From assembly GCA_015680905.1 (NCBI GenBank), contig CM027378.1:14551001-14615000 (forward strand): a stretch of DNA of 64,000 nucleotides. The letters are read 5' to 3'. Position numbers and translations under genes: made by a program. The DNA is from Coptis chinensis (Eukaryota > Streptophyta > Magnoliopsida > Ranunculales > Ranunculaceae). Positions 50,641 to 63,390 of this stretch are shown here, piece by piece. Positions within the stretch are counted from its first letter, which is position 1. Each line of letters begins with the position of its first letter. The notes under the pieces are model-generated. The model was not told where the DNA came from. It worked only from the letters and a program-made list of their open reading frames with translations, and made no database searches.

Positions 50641-51695
50641 GCAATCATCTTTTCGTCAGTCTAAGTTTGAATATTTTTACGCTCGCTTAGTTCGTTATTC
50701 TCATTACGAAAAAAATCTGATGAAGTTACCACATTTAGCTTCGTCAGTCTAAGTTTGAACGTTTTGTACGCTCGCTTAGTTCATTACTATCATTACGAAA
50801 AAATCTGACGAAGTTACCACATTTAGCTTTGTCGGGTCTAAGTTTGAACGCTTTTTTTTTTCGCTTAGTCATTACTATCGCTACGACAAAATCTGACGAA
50901 GTTACTACGTTTAACTTCGTTAGTCTAAGTTTGAACGCTTTTACGCTCGCTTAGTTTGTTACTATCACTATGACAATATCCGACTAAGTCACCACATTTT
51001 TTTTTGTCAGTCGAAGTTTGAACGTTTTTTCACTCGCTTAGTCTAATTTTGCCGAGTTAAGTTAGCATTGAGGGCGTTTTTCTCTACATGGGGGGCCTCG
51101 CTCTATTTCATTTCAACTACATAAATCAACAACATTGTCGGTTTTCCCGGTATGTTATCCCGTCACAACAACAATATTCAATAGCAAATCCATACTTTAT
51201 TGTTATTTTTCATCAAAAGAAGTTTTAGCTCTATGATATTACATTCACACAATTACCTAATCAATTGTCTCATCAATTGTCTTCACGGTCGCTCGATTAA
51301 ATCTTCATTTTTTTTTCTTCGAATCTGATTCGCTTAAACCGCTTTAGCTTTCGGGTTAACTATTTTCCGTAGTCATTATTTTTCTAATGCATTGTGCGAT
51401 CTTTCTACGAAAAATTTTTACGAAAAAAATTTTCGTCGGCCATGATTTTTTCTAAGGCATTGTGCCGATCTTTCTCTAAAAAAATTTTCCGGCGAAAAAT
51501 TTTAGTTAAGCGTCCATTATTTTTTTCTAAGGCATTGTGCCGATCTTTCTACGAAAAATTTTCCTAGCGAAAATTTTCGTCAGCATCGTGATTTTTTCTA
51601 AGGCATTGTGCCGATCTTTCTACGAAAAAATTTCCGAGCGAAAATTTTCGTTAGCGTCATTTTTTTTCTCTAGGGCATTAAGCCGAACTTTCTGA
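50640..51695 (+). repeat. element B 3' arrays, homologous to those of element A
   Basis: 50650-51050 holds about four copies of the TTTGAACG...ACGCTCGCTTAGT unit. 51370-51690 holds about four copies of CTAAGGCATTGTGCCGATCT, TTCTACGAAAAATTTT. Order and spacing are as in element A. Confidence 0.85.
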
Positions 51696-53419
51696 GCGAA
51701 ACTTTTCGAGGCTCGTACAACCGTCATTTCTCCGTGCGGCAAAAATTCGCATTACGTTAACTTTCTAAGCGAACACTTTATTCAGCTTCTTTATTATTAT
51801 TTTTTCTACGGCATTGTGATCTTTCCGTTCGAAACTTTTCGTCAATATCTTTTGCTCGTAATTTCGCCGTTTCAACCTGCGATGCAAATACAAATATTTT
51901 CGTTAGTCTTTCAGACTTAACCAAAATGTGAAGCTAACTGGAAAAAAAATATTGACATACTCGTTATATGCTATCAACGCGAATAATTCTTGAAGCCTCG
52001 AACTTCTATTAAATTTATCTCTACTTGCATCTCGATTCTTTTGTGCTTTATTCTGCATCTCGTGTATAAACTCTAGTGCCACCCTTGAAGAAAATTTCGC
52101 GTTCGTCCATGGTGTACAACACACGTTCGGTGTTGTTTGTCTTCCATCAACAAACCAAACAAAGTGCAACCTACTTTTCGGGTTGCCTTTATGCGGTTTA
52201 ACCCGAAATTTCTCCATTTTCTTGATCTATACTTATTAGTTTCTATCTTTGCATGTTTCAATCTGGTTTCTTGGTTTGTGTGCTATCTTGTGGTACTTCC
52301 ACACTTTGTTTTAGTCTATTGTTCATTCTTTGCAGTTTGGAGGAGCATTACATCTCGATATTTGGTAAGAGCTTTGGTTCCTCCAACCTTACGTTCCCAT
52401 TCTTCATCTGTTTTTTATACCAAGTCAGCATTCCGATTCAATATCAGTAAAGAAAAAAAATAAAAAAGAACAACAACCACACAAGATCGAATATATATAA
52501 ACTTCTATCTACACCTTTCTTCAATTCCCTATTAAGTGGTGACCTTTCTTACTCTTCGCACATAGTCGACCTTTTGACTTGGAGATTTTGCATCCGTACA
52601 ATATATTGTTTTTTCACTTAGTGATTATCCAAACTAGTTTAAGATAAGGTGGGAGACTACCTGGTGTTCGTAGTTGACGTTTATCTACTTTCAATTTCTC
52701 TCTCTTCAAGTCCTACTAGAATCTCGTGCTAGTCATATATTCTAGTCCATGTGCACGTCCCACTTATTTTGGACACTACCTCTATCTCTTATCCAATCCG
52801 GATTTAAATTTAGAGTCCTAGTTTTCTATTGTATTTGATCACATCACATGCAATAATTTAGTTGTTATACGCATGTACTTATCATTTCACACTTATCTAG
52901 TTAAGTACATATATTTCGGTACACTTCTTTTATTCTATATGAAATACTAATTACGTCCACTTAAAAATTATCCAAGTCCACTACTTACTTCAATTCATTC
53001 TGAAGTTTTTTTTATCTTATTATTACTAAACTGCCCCTACGTATAATTTCAACGGTCTAATCCTAGTATTGCTATTCTGTTGGCATGCGTCGTCAACATC
53101 AATTTTCATATTGTTACGTCATGCATTCGGTACATTTTCGGCACTGAATTTCTTTTGAAATTTTTTCTGTGCATTTTTTTTTTCAGTGCATTTTTTCAAC
53201 CATTTTTTTTTAACTACATTGCATCCTGTATACATTATTTGATATTATTTCGTTTCCAATAATTCACGAATTTTTCCCGATTGTCCATTTTCCTATCGTT
53301 TACGTTCACACAACACTTTGTTATACATTTCGCTTACTATTTTCGTATTCCATTTTTTCCTTGCTTTTACTTCTCTTCTTTGCCATGTGAACTTTGTTCG
53401 CATGACAAAGAGGGGGTGG
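51696..53419 (+). other. element B 3' non-coding region
   Basis: The last ~400 bases (from ~53005) resemble element A just before its right LTR. 51.9-52.9 kb has no counterpart in A. On the - strand there (52217-51903) a 104-codon frame, MEKFRVKPHKGNPKSR..., could be another captured fragment, but I do not recognise it. The polypurine tract is at 53405-53418. Confidence 0.5.
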
Positions 53420-53895
53420 TGTTTCGACCCCCACATATGTGGCAAACGTCCATTAGTAGGAGTCTCCATTTTATTCATTTAATCGATAGGGCTAAAGCCC
53501 AATTTACAATACCATGTATCAATGTACAGGCCCATTAACTCATGTGTCTAAGGCTGAACCTTAGCCACATGACTTGCCACTAATGTACATTGATTTATGT
53601 CCAGATTCATTTATTATCAAAGAGATAATTATCAGTTTACAGTTATATTCTATCACGATTACTCAAGATACGAGAATACTTGAGCTACAAGGACTCTCTA
53701 CTCTACTTATATAAATACCAAACTGTTTTTCATAAGGAACTACGTGGACACTTGATCCCTAGATAATAGATCTTGGGTACGTAGGCAGCCATTATTTGGT
53801 TCAGTTTCATCTCCCCCCAACATCAAATTCCTCTGTTTCTTAGTGTGTTATTTACCATTGCTCTCGTTGTGTTGAAGCAGTTTACTGCCGAAACA
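53420..53895 (+). repeat. right LTR of element B
   Basis: 476 bp, TG...CA, followed by duplication AACAC and the resumed protease reading frame. Confidence 0.95.
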
Positions 53896-54329
53896 AACAC
53901 ACCATGGGCTCGTGAATTTGTTAGTGTCACACAACAACCAGATTCCAACAGCTGTGGGTTATATTGCCTTGCCTTTATTAATAGTCTTCTTAGAGGTGTT
54001 CCTGAGAGGGTAAACAATATTGACATGAAACCATTTAGAATGTGGTTGAGGATTGGAATGGACATTATATCCTGTGGATTAAATCAAGATGAAGTAGCTA
54101 AGAAGAGAACATAATTTGAAAAGAGGTTGACAGAAGAAAGTCTGCAAGTAAAGAACCAAGTGTCCAAGTATGTAGCAGCTACTGGGACAGAGGTACTGAA
54201 GCAAGTTGACATTGGCATAGAGCTAGAGAGTGAAGCAGATTCAGCTGGAATTGACAAAGAGCCCAAGGATGCTGAAGCAGCTACTGAGATAAAGGATGAT
54301 GAAGCTGGAAGTGAGCAAGTGGACAAAGA

Positions 54330-54900
54330 TGTTGAACCTGCTACTCTTAACCAAGTGGAGACGGAGCAATGCCAACAAAGTGAAGCAGATGCAGCTACAA
54401 GTGAGGAAGTGCAGGAGGATGTTGAATATGCTATTGAGTGGGTCCAAATAGGGACGGAGCAATGCCCACAAAGTGAAGCAGATGCAGCTGTATGTGAGAA
54501 GGAGGATGTTGAACCTGCTACTAAGGAGGCTATATGTGAGAAGGAGGATGTTGAACCTACTACCGTGGAGGATGTTGAACCTGATACTAAGGAGGATGTT
54601 GAACCTGCTACTGAGTTTGTCCAAGTGGAGGCTAACCAATGCCAACAGAGTGAAGCAGATGCAACAACTGTAAGTAAGCAAGTGAAGGAGGATGTTGAAC
54701 CTGCTACTGTAAAGGATGTTGAACCTGCTACTGTAAAGGATGTTGAACCTACTACTAAGGAGGATGTTGAACCTTCTACTGAGTTGGTCCAAGTGGAGGC
54801 TAAGTAATGCCAACAGAGTGAAGAAGATGCAACAGCTGGAATTGAGCAAGTGAAGGAGGATGCAGAAGCTGCTACTGAGGACCAACTCAACATTGAACCA
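54330..54900 (+). repeat. acidic-tail coding repeats (EDVEPAT)
   Basis: GAGGATGTTGAACCTGCTAC(T) recurs about ten times, interspersed with ..CAATGCCAACAGAGTGAAGC AGATGCA.. units. It encodes a Glu/Val/Pro/Ala-rich acidic tail in the protease frame. The long - strand frames over the same bases are shadows. Confidence 0.85.
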
Positions 54901-55144
54901 AATGAAGAGAATCATGATAAAACAGCTGGAAGACAGGTACAGCTGCAGGATGCAGAAAACAACAAAGGTAAAGATGCTAAAGATGGGTCTGCTGACTAGC
55001 AAGAGAACATAGCTGAAGACAAGAACTAGGGGACATCAAAATGCTCTCATTTTCAGATGTTTGTTATTATTCCGTTATTATTTTGGAACTTATGTATCTA
55101 ATTTCGCAGTGCTCCGTTCTAATAAACATAATATTTTGAAGTCA

Positions 55145-55672
55145 GTGGTTTGTTTAGATACGTTATCTAAATAATAGACAAAACACCTGAAATTAGTATT
55201 TGTTTAGATAATTTTTCAAGTTACAATCCTAAATGTTTCAATTGAGGCATTAATTTTATAGTATTTTTTATAGTTTTTGTTTTTTTGCTACCTTACATAT
55301 TGATAACTTCAATAGACAAAACACCTGCAAGTATAAACAACAAAATACCATTACATTGATTCCCAAATAACTTACATAGTCATTGAAAGGCAAAAGAAAA
55401 TCCAAGTAACATTATTTTGAAGGGGTTTGAACTTAGTGGTTTGTTTAGATAACGGCCCTAGATAACGTCTCTAATTTTCAAATTACAATCCTAAGTGTTT
55501 CAATTGTAGCATTAATTTTAACCCTTAATTTTATAGTATTTTTTTTTTTGCCTACATATTGATAACTTTAATAGACAAAACACCTGCAAGTATAAACAGC
55601 AAAATACCATTACATTGATTCCCAAATAACTTACATAGTCATTGAAAGGCCCAAGAAAATCCAAATAACATT
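55145..55672. repeat. ~240-bp direct duplication between the convergent genes
   Basis: TTGATAACTT.AATAGACAAA ACACCTGCAAGTATAAACA.C and CCCAAATAACTTACATAGTC ATTGAAAGGC occur at 55303-55395 and 55558-55652 with related flanks. The region separates the ends of the protease and transposase genes and probably holds both 3' UTRs. Confidence 0.85.
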
Positions 55673-56035
55673 ACAAGATTAGTTGCTGACAGTAATTAAA
55701 TTCATCGCTGATGGTTAACTCAAATGTTGTCTTCGTTGATAAAATCAGCCGGAACCCCAGCTGAAAAGTCAATCCAAGCAGCATCATCTGTCGCATTAGG
55801 GCAGGTTGCTCTGTTGTGTCCAAAGGCACCACAACGGCTGCACCTTCTCCTTTGCACTGGCACACCCTCCCCTTTAGAACGTTTTCTTTTCTTTTGGGGC
55901 CTGTCAGGCATTACCTCATCTATGGGAGGATGAACCATGATGTTGTAACTTCCCCAATGCTACTATTTTTTGCCCTTCATCGGTGTCCAATTCTCTTGAT
56001 AGGTATCTGTGTGTGCATATTTTAGCAAATAGATA

Positions 56036-56941
56036 TGTAACATGTGGCAACATCTTCTTAAGGCTCGGATATGGTCTTGGTGTGGGTAGAAAGTACCAGA
56101 ACACACTTCAAGTCCAAATCCTCTCACTTCCTAGGTTCGAAAGTGAGACACTTCTTAGGTTCGGAAGTGAGACAAGAAGAGGAGGTTCGTGGGCTTTGGA
56201 ACTAGTTAGAGTAGTAGGTTCGTATAACCAACTCTGAACTCCAAATTCGGAAGTCAACTACTAGGTTCAGAGCAAGTTCGTGGGCTTTGGAACTAGTTGG
56301 AGTAGTAAGTTCGTATAACCAACTCCTAACTGAACTCCAAATCCGGAACTCAACTACTAGGTTCGGAGCAGGTTCATGGGCTTTGGAACTAGTTGGAGTA
56401 GTAGGTTCGTATAACCAACTCCTAACTATGAACTCCAAATCCGGAACTCAACTACTAGGTTCGGAGCAGATTCGTAGACTTTGGAACTAGTTGGAGTAGT
56501 AGGTTCGTATAACCAACTCCTAGCTATGAACTCCAAATCCGGAGCTCAACTATTAGGCTCGGAGCTCTAATTACTACTCCGAACCTAAACATGTTTTTCT
56601 GTTGTTTAAGTCAATAAAGGAGACCTATTTGACTTAGGAAACATGGGTTTCTAGAAGAGTCAAGATGAGACTTAACAAGAGACAGTCTCCTAGTTAAACA
56701 CTAATTGGGAAACCTCATCTATTCATCAAGATGATACTTAACAAGAGACGGTCTCCTAGTTAAACACTAATTGGGAAACCTCATCTATTCTTATAAATAG
56801 AATAGTTGAACTATACTTTGAGTTTGATTCCTATACACAGGATACGTAGGCAGCCATTAAAGAACGTGGTTCAACTCATCATCTTCTAAATCTCTTCTTC
56901 TTATTGATTCAATACTTCTAGTTGTTCTTTGATCATCAACA
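56036..56941. mobile_element. solo LTR within the transposase gene
   Basis: The segment starts TGTAACATGTGG and ends ATCATCAACA, with imperfect 5-bp flanks AGATA/AAATA, so exact ends are tentative. LTR character is supported by a TATAAATA promoter near 56795 and by ATACACAGGATACGTAGGCA GCCATT near 56842, the motif shared with the LTRs of element B. No internal region is attached. Confidence 0.6.
56187..56570 (+). repeat. ~97-bp tandem repeats in the solo LTR
   Basis: Four copies (starts ~56187, 56275, 56372, 56470) contain TTCGTGGGCTTTGGAACTAG, TTGGAGTAGTAGGTTCGTAT and AACCAACTCCTAACT. Confidence 0.9.
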
Positions 56942-59035
56942 AAATATTTGTGTTTCTTGATTAGGAAAAATCATCACACAGTATCCATCATCGTTTCCTT
57001 TGAGTAGCACGGCAGGCAAAAGTCATATACACAAAACCGACCATCGTCAATGGCCTTCATTGCATGGCTGCAAGGAATACTAACTTGTTGAAAAAAACCA
57101 CATGTACAACATTTTTTTAGTAGGTCAACTGTATCTGTACGCCCTACGCTAGTAATCGAGTATACGTACTCACTAGCCTTTATTGTAGTGAACGGCCGAC
57201 TAACATAACGAGAGGAAATGATTACAACCTCAGCTGATTTCGTCAACTTTGTCTTCAGCTTCGAAGCCATGACCCGATAGTCATAAAAGTGCCTCATAAT
57301 GTTCATTCGAATACCATTTAGCAGAGATGTAATTGGCATAGCTCGCTCAGGCATAATCATCTTATTCCAACTCTCGATATGATTTGTATAACAAATTCCA
57401 TACCTTCTCATTTCAGCATAGGCAAATGACCCTTGTTCCTTCAGAATCTTTATTATTTTTGCGTAACCTTTACTATCACTACACCAAATGCGACACATGA
57501 TTCTCACAAAGTCAGCTTTATCATAAGTTTCTGCAGCAATCTTAACTCTCCCTTTGGTACGTGTCTTCTTTGCTAACATTGTTGGAGATATGTTGTGCAC
57601 AAAAGCAATGGTACGCATTTGGAAGAATTTTTGGCACTGCCTGGAGAATGCTTGTATGCTTATCTGATAATAGAACAAACTTATCTGTAGGACCAACTAC
57701 AACATCTCTGAGTTTTTGAAGAAACCAATCCCAATGTTCATTACTCTCTTTTGGGACTACACCAACTGCAATTGGAAAGCAATGACTATCTCCATCAACA
57801 GAAAGAGCAGTTAGGATGACAGACTTGTATCTGCCCTTCATGAAAGTTCCATCAATCATAATCAACGGACGAAGGCACCTTCTATAGGCACGAACAATTA
57901 TGCCATAGCTCACAAACAAACGTTCAAACCTGTGCTCGCTTGTTGTTATTACATCAGTGTGGCAATCTGGATCAATTTTCTTCAATTCTTTAAAATAAAC
58001 TGGTAGCATCTGGTATGATTGACTGAAGCTGCCCCTTATCTATGTCGAAACAAAATACACCAGCTCAAGTTACATATGCCTAATAGTTACATGCCATGAC
58101 AGATACAAGTTAATCGAAAATATGATACATGTTCTTCATAGCATACTATAAAGAATAATTTGGTGTACATAGTATACCCTAAACATAGAATTGTACTAAG
58201 ACTTTATATATTGCTACTAGTTATCCTCATAGTTGCTGACAGTTACAATAATACTCTGACCTTTTCTAACGTAATTTCTCTAGCTCTCCACGCAACTTTA
58301 TATGTCACATCAGTTAGTTGTGACTGTTTCACCTCCAACTGAAGGTTCTTTGCAGTCAGTTCTTCATTGTCCTTAAGCTTGGACATAACAATTTCTGAAA
58401 CCCACTTTGCATCTGCTTGTGAATTTTTAGAAACAACCTTATCTTGTACACAAGTGTGTGCATCTCTAAGAGTTATAACCACCCACATATCAGACCCAGT
58501 TGCAGATTTTGCATACAAATGAAATGGACAGTTAGTTGCCTTACACTTGATTACTAACTTTTGGGAGATAGTATTGCAACGATGTAAATCAAACATGTGT
58601 GCAATTGTATAAATTTTCATGTCTTTCACAAGATCATCTCGAGTGGCATAGTGCTAACCTACTTTAGGGGGTACAAACTTCAACCCCTCATTACAAGGAT
58701 TTACAACCTCACTTTGGTTCGTAGTGGTTTTTGGACTATGAGAACCACACAAAGGATCATATCCTTGACGTAGGTCTTCAGAATTCAGATCTTTAGCACC
58801 AATAACCCTAGCATCAATCATTCCCTCCAATTCGAAATCAATCTCACCTTCCTCATCGCCATCATTCACAACTGTCATAGGTGTGTCCCCCACAAATACT
58901 CTTGACTTTGATTCGGAGTCGACCATATATCGCCATCATCACAATCGTATTCTTCAACTTGATCATCTTCATCATCTTCAACTACCACAACTTCACCCGC
59001 AGCAGCATCTTCATATTCATTTGGAAATTCAACAT

Positions 59036-59222
59036 CCTCATTACTTCGAGAACTGCCGATTATGTTTTCTTGAGGAATGTCAGTTGTATCAACTAAATCA
59101 TTTAGTATTTGAACTTCATTTTCATATTCATTATTCAACCTCCTCATTACTTCGAGAACTGTCGATTATGTTTTCTTTAGGAATGTCAGTTGTATCAACT
59201 AAATCATTTAGTATTTAAACTT
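59036..59222 (-). repeat. 112-bp tandem duplication in a transposase acidic exon
   Basis: CTCATTACTTCGAGAACTG.C, GATTATGTTTTCTT.AGGAAT and GTCAGTTGTATCAACTAAAT occur twice in tandem. The second copy carries a stop in the coding frame (..TATTTAAAC), suggesting a duplication of coding sequence that then decayed. Confidence 0.8.
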
Positions 59223-59623
59223 CATCTTCATCTTCATCTTCATTTTGAAATTCAACCTCTTCATTACTTCGAGGACTGGCAATTATGTATTCTTCTGGAA
59301 TGTCAGCTGTATCTCCATATGCATTTTGAGAATCAAACTCTTCATAGTCTGGTAGATCAGCATCTTCAATACCAGTGGGATCGTCATCTGCATTATAATA
59401 GGTCAACCATTAGTGCACGGACTATCAGCGACTTAAACTATAATTATCCCCTATAATGTTTATACTGCTCACCTTCAATGACAATTGGAAGAGGTATCAT
59501 TTCTTCTATTGATTTGCAACTACCAACTGCACTTGAGCTTCCCTTTGGGAACAAATCTAAAATGGTTACTAAATGTGAGTAATTGAACAGACATTTATGC
59601 GTAACTAACAAATTTACAGGTGT

Positions 59624-62422
59624 TGTCACACCCCGAATTTCGATAAATCAGATAATATAAATGATATCCGACTCCTCGATATCCGAGATGTGACAACAAC
59701 CTCAAAACCCAAACTATATCATAACCCTTAATGAATAATAACACATGCGGAAAACAAATATAATAAAATACTCAAAACAATCCACTTATCATTATGAATA
59801 CTTGTGATCAGAATTAAGTTACAACTTCTTCACTTAATAAGAATACGGAAAAATAAATTAAACATATGTCCCCAACAAATTTCCACTACATCTCTGAGGA
59901 AAAATGAAACAACATCTTATTGAAAATAAATGCTAACATCAATCCCGAGCAGCCCGCCACCTTCTCGAACATCAGCTAACCCTGTCCAGGCTGATCGACT
60001 ATGTTCATATAAGAACACACCCGATTAGCAAACATGCAAATCGGGTCAACATTATAAATAATGTTGGTATGAGTAGCCTTAGAAAACCATATAGATATAC
60101 ATAAAATTTTATTCTTTACAGGGCAGGTAGTTCCTCCATCGAGGCGCCTTAGCTTAAGGTAGTTAGTTCCTTCATAAAGGCACCTTAGCTTCTAACTATG
60201 AGTAAATAACTTATGGCATCCTAATACTTACCGTTATGCATGCTCTATCGCAGAGTGGGTCCTCTCTGCAAGAATAATTAGTTTAACCCACTCTCCTGCA
60301 AAGCAATTTGTGATAATCATAGCATAAATGGAAACTTAACTTGCTAACCACACCGAAGGGAAAAAGTAACATATCAGTAACATTTATCAAGTGTCCCTAG
60401 TAACACGTCGTCTCTATGTTTTACCTAGTTTTCCTGGCTACCACAATCGCTACCCAACGCCGAACATGTACATCCACATGCCTCCCCTTACATAATGAAC
60501 CACTCCGTAATAACTACCCGAAGCGAGATGCGCGACACCGTAAATCCTCACACGGAAGCAATTATGTAAGTAATGCCCCTATTCGGCATAAAATATTGCG
60601 CATCATCGTTCTATTTTGCGAACGGAATAATCAAGCCACTATTCGGCTACGATTGCCCAACACATGGGTCAATCACATCTTATATATACACCCAACACAT
60701 GGGTCAATCATATCACATACGCCCACACAAGGCAAATCACATGAGTTGTGGTAGTCAGGTTCTAGGATTTTCGTTACGTAATTTATTCCAAAGTATATAT
60801 CTATGCATCTTAAAATTTCTCTATTTTCACGTGTCAATATTAACACAAGATCAACGTCAAATCTATATTAGATACTGACCAACAAGTTTATACAAGTATC
60901 ACCCACATCCTATCATCGGATTGGTCCATAAATTCAATCTATAACATTTTTGGAAAAAGTCAACAGTCAACGGGTCAACAGTCAACCCAACAGTCAACGG
61001 TCCTAACCGGTGGTCATTCCACCCGGTCCTCACCCAAATCCATATTTAAAAAGTTCAAACCCTGGTCCTAGGCGACTGGGCTAAACTGACCCGGGTTAAC
61101 CCGGCCCATAACTGATCTGGCCCAATTGGAAATCTCAAAATTAAGTAGATTCCATGCGACCCAATTCAAATTTTAGGACCAGCCCACATAAACCTTGCAA
61201 ACCGGCCCAACTAATTAGTCCTAAGTCCAAAACTACACAGCGACCTGGAGCACTGGATCGCTCACTCGGTCATCCCTTCCGCAGCAACAGCCGCTCCTTC
61301 CAGCCACCCCCAAAAAACCTTCACACACCACCCAAATCTATCTAAGCGAAAATGGTGTGGGTGAAAAACCCCACCACTTTGCTTCACCAAGCACCCCCGA
61401 TTTTCAGTTAGAAAACACTTCAAAAATTTGTTAGATCCGACCACCATCACTGTTCTTGGGAGTTTTCGAACCCCCACAAACTCTCTACCACCACCATACC
61501 TCATACCAACAACCCTCAATATACCAAAACAGTTCAAACACGAAGTAAAAACAAAACAATCAAAATACTCAGTAACTCAGTAATGGCCAAAATGGCGTTT
61601 TTGGCAGAGGAGGAGGTTAGGGGCTCGCGCCTCCCTTCCCCACCACCTAATGGTGTAGGTAGTACTAACAACTCTTCAGAGTATCTAACATGTACAGGAA
61701 AAATCCATGGTTGTTCAGAACAAAAACGGCATGAAAAGTAATAGAACGGTGGTTCTTCAGTAACCGAAAATGTGGTCTGTGTCTGTGTCTAGATGCGAGA
61801 AACAATCAAGAATAACCACTCACAATAAGAATAATCTTTGTAGAGAAAAAGAGCAGACAATGAAGGATGAACAAAACATGGTTTTAAAGTCCGATTCGTG
61901 TGTCTATATAATGGAAAACCGAAAAGATAAACTACTCACTTTATGTGTTAACAGCAACAGAAAATATCGACGACAATAATGAAAGATCCAATCCCAGCTA
62001 GCTCGCGAAATCCGTGTTCTTCTCCACTGTTGGCTTGTGTGTGTTGTGTGAGGTTTTTCCAGAAAAACAAGTTCCTACGAAGACACCCTATATTTTCCTT
62101 AACTTCCAAATTACTACATAATCTTATATCCTAACTATGGAAATATTATTTCTATTAAAAGGATTATATATATGTTACTTAGGTTAATACTTTGTTTCCT
62201 TTTTATTTAAAGCTTTTCCAAAAATGAAAGATACACTATCCATATTCAAAAATTCAAATGCTAGTTTCCTATATTAACATTATTCGAAATTTCTATTTAG
62301 TATTCCCTCCTTAACTATTTGGTATTCCATATGCTCGCACGTTGACAAGAAAATACAGTCAAATACAGAAAATATTAATTATAGTTACGCAAATAATGTA
62401 AATATAAAATAGGGGTCTTACA
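59624..62422. mobile_element. 2.8-kb solo LTR, 5-bp duplication GGTGT
   Basis: Starts TGTCACACCCCGAATTTC and ends GGGGTCTTACA. Flanked by GGTGT at 59619-59623 and 62423-62427. It is related to the solo LTR at 17620-20226 (same ends, similar internal order: AGTTCC.TC..AAGGC, CCTCTCTGCAAGAATAATTA / CCTGCAAAG, GTCAACAGTCAAC tract). It sits exactly at an exon-intron junction of the transposase gene (..AGTAGTACACCT|GTAAAT). No coding region. Confidence 0.88.
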
Positions 62423-63390
62423 GGTGTACTACTTGTTCCCCATCCCTCACCTGCCATGACCTTTTCGAATGTCTCCAAGCTGTGTGGGACATTTTCAATG
62501 ACATTTTCATTTTCCACATCTTGCAATTGACGAGTTATAGTTGAAGGTTGTTCTAGCGAACTGTCTGGGAACACAGCATTTATAACCGTCAGCAACCAAA
62601 CCATTTACTAGAACTAAGAATAACTAAAATAAAATTAGTGATTTACCTATTGGTTCGTCCACAAGTTTAAATTGATTAAAAGAATATTTCTGTCGAGCTA
62701 GCACTTTTTATTTCAAAAAAGATTGTTTCCTTGGAGAATCTGTAATTGGAATTTCTTCATTGAGTTTTCTTAATACAATATTCTCCACCACTTGATCCAG
62801 GACAAGCACTCTTTGGCAGCAGAGAAGGTTTAAACGGCTCACTACAAACTTGTTTCTTCTTTGTACTAGGAATTCCATAACTTGATCCAGGACTTGCACT
62901 TCTAACCATTTCTTGTTTAAATAGCTCACTACTGACCGGTTTATTCTTCACTCTAGGTTGTCCACCACCTTTTCCACGAGTAACACTATCTCGCTTTAAA
63001 ATTTCGGTCTTTAACTTTTTGTTCTTCACAGTAGGTTGTCCAGGACTTGATCTTCTAATTTGTCCTGCTCCCATACCACATGGTGTGATGACGATTACTT
63101 CATTGATAACCCAAACTTTCATTGCTTTCGTTAGAGTCTTCTTCTGCTTCTTAATCATGTTCAAGTAGTCGGTTTCTTTATCGATTCTACAAGGGGACTT
63201 GTTTATCAAATACCTAACAGAAAAACCCAATCTTATGCGCGATGACACAGCTTCAACAAGACACATGAATCTTTCAAAAGGAGTATCCACATCAAACACT
63301 CTCAATTTCACCTCACCCCCTAGATACTTTATCACACCATACTTGTCAGATTTCATCTCACCATCATAATAAATAAGCATATCGAATGAA

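Larger units (their letters stand above)
46732..53895 (+). mobile_element. Ty3/gypsy LTR retrotransposon B (7.16 kb, defective)
   Basis: LTRs at 46732-47207 and 53420-53895 (476 bp each) differ at 13 positions (~97.3% identity). They are flanked by a perfect 5-bp duplication AACAC (46727-46731 and 53896-53900) inside the Ulp1-like coding sequence. TAATTGGCGCCGTCTGTGGGG follows the left LTR and AAAGAGGGGGTGG precedes the right one. The order is gag, a tandem array, RT, RNase H, a Tat-type second RNase H and then non-coding arrays; no integrase is present. It is the same family as element A (LTR starts and ends, PBS, polypurine tract and 3' arrays match) but retains a different subset of genes. 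Confidence 0.95.
41390..54999 (+). pseudogene. transposon-encoded DUF1985/Ulp1-like cysteine protease, disrupted
   Basis: SUMO-protease-like (C48) gene of the MULE. The ATG at 41390 has a good context. The N-terminal DUF1985-like part runs 41390-42344 with LDKMHKLFKTFTTEER, KDLVFKKSDITLIMGL, then in a shifted frame ADIKIPSEFRARFFKGT and NLTENLNAFDSFPWGTPLFE. An intron (42345-43020) follows, then a Lys/Arg/Ser-rich linker (43021-44470) and the start of the protease fold (YDQVISVHNF, QWVDGE, 44495-44935). The catalytic region continues beyond a TIR insertion: VPLQVHGSHWIVDVFNF (catalytic His) and CTYDSLGG (Asp). After retrotransposon B comes QPDSNSCGLYCLAF (Cys). An acidic tail with EDVEPAT repeats ends at TAG 54997. 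Breaks are TAG 41594-41596, a frameshift near 41650, a TGA near 41774, further stops in the linker, TAA 54112 and two large insertions. The role in the element is unknown. Confidence 0.8.

Noticed and set aside
54084..55002. Long - strand frames of 269 and 253 codons, Ser/Thr/Val-rich
   Set aside because: They are antisense shadows of the acidic EDVEPAT tail of the protease; their repetitiveness mirrors that tail.
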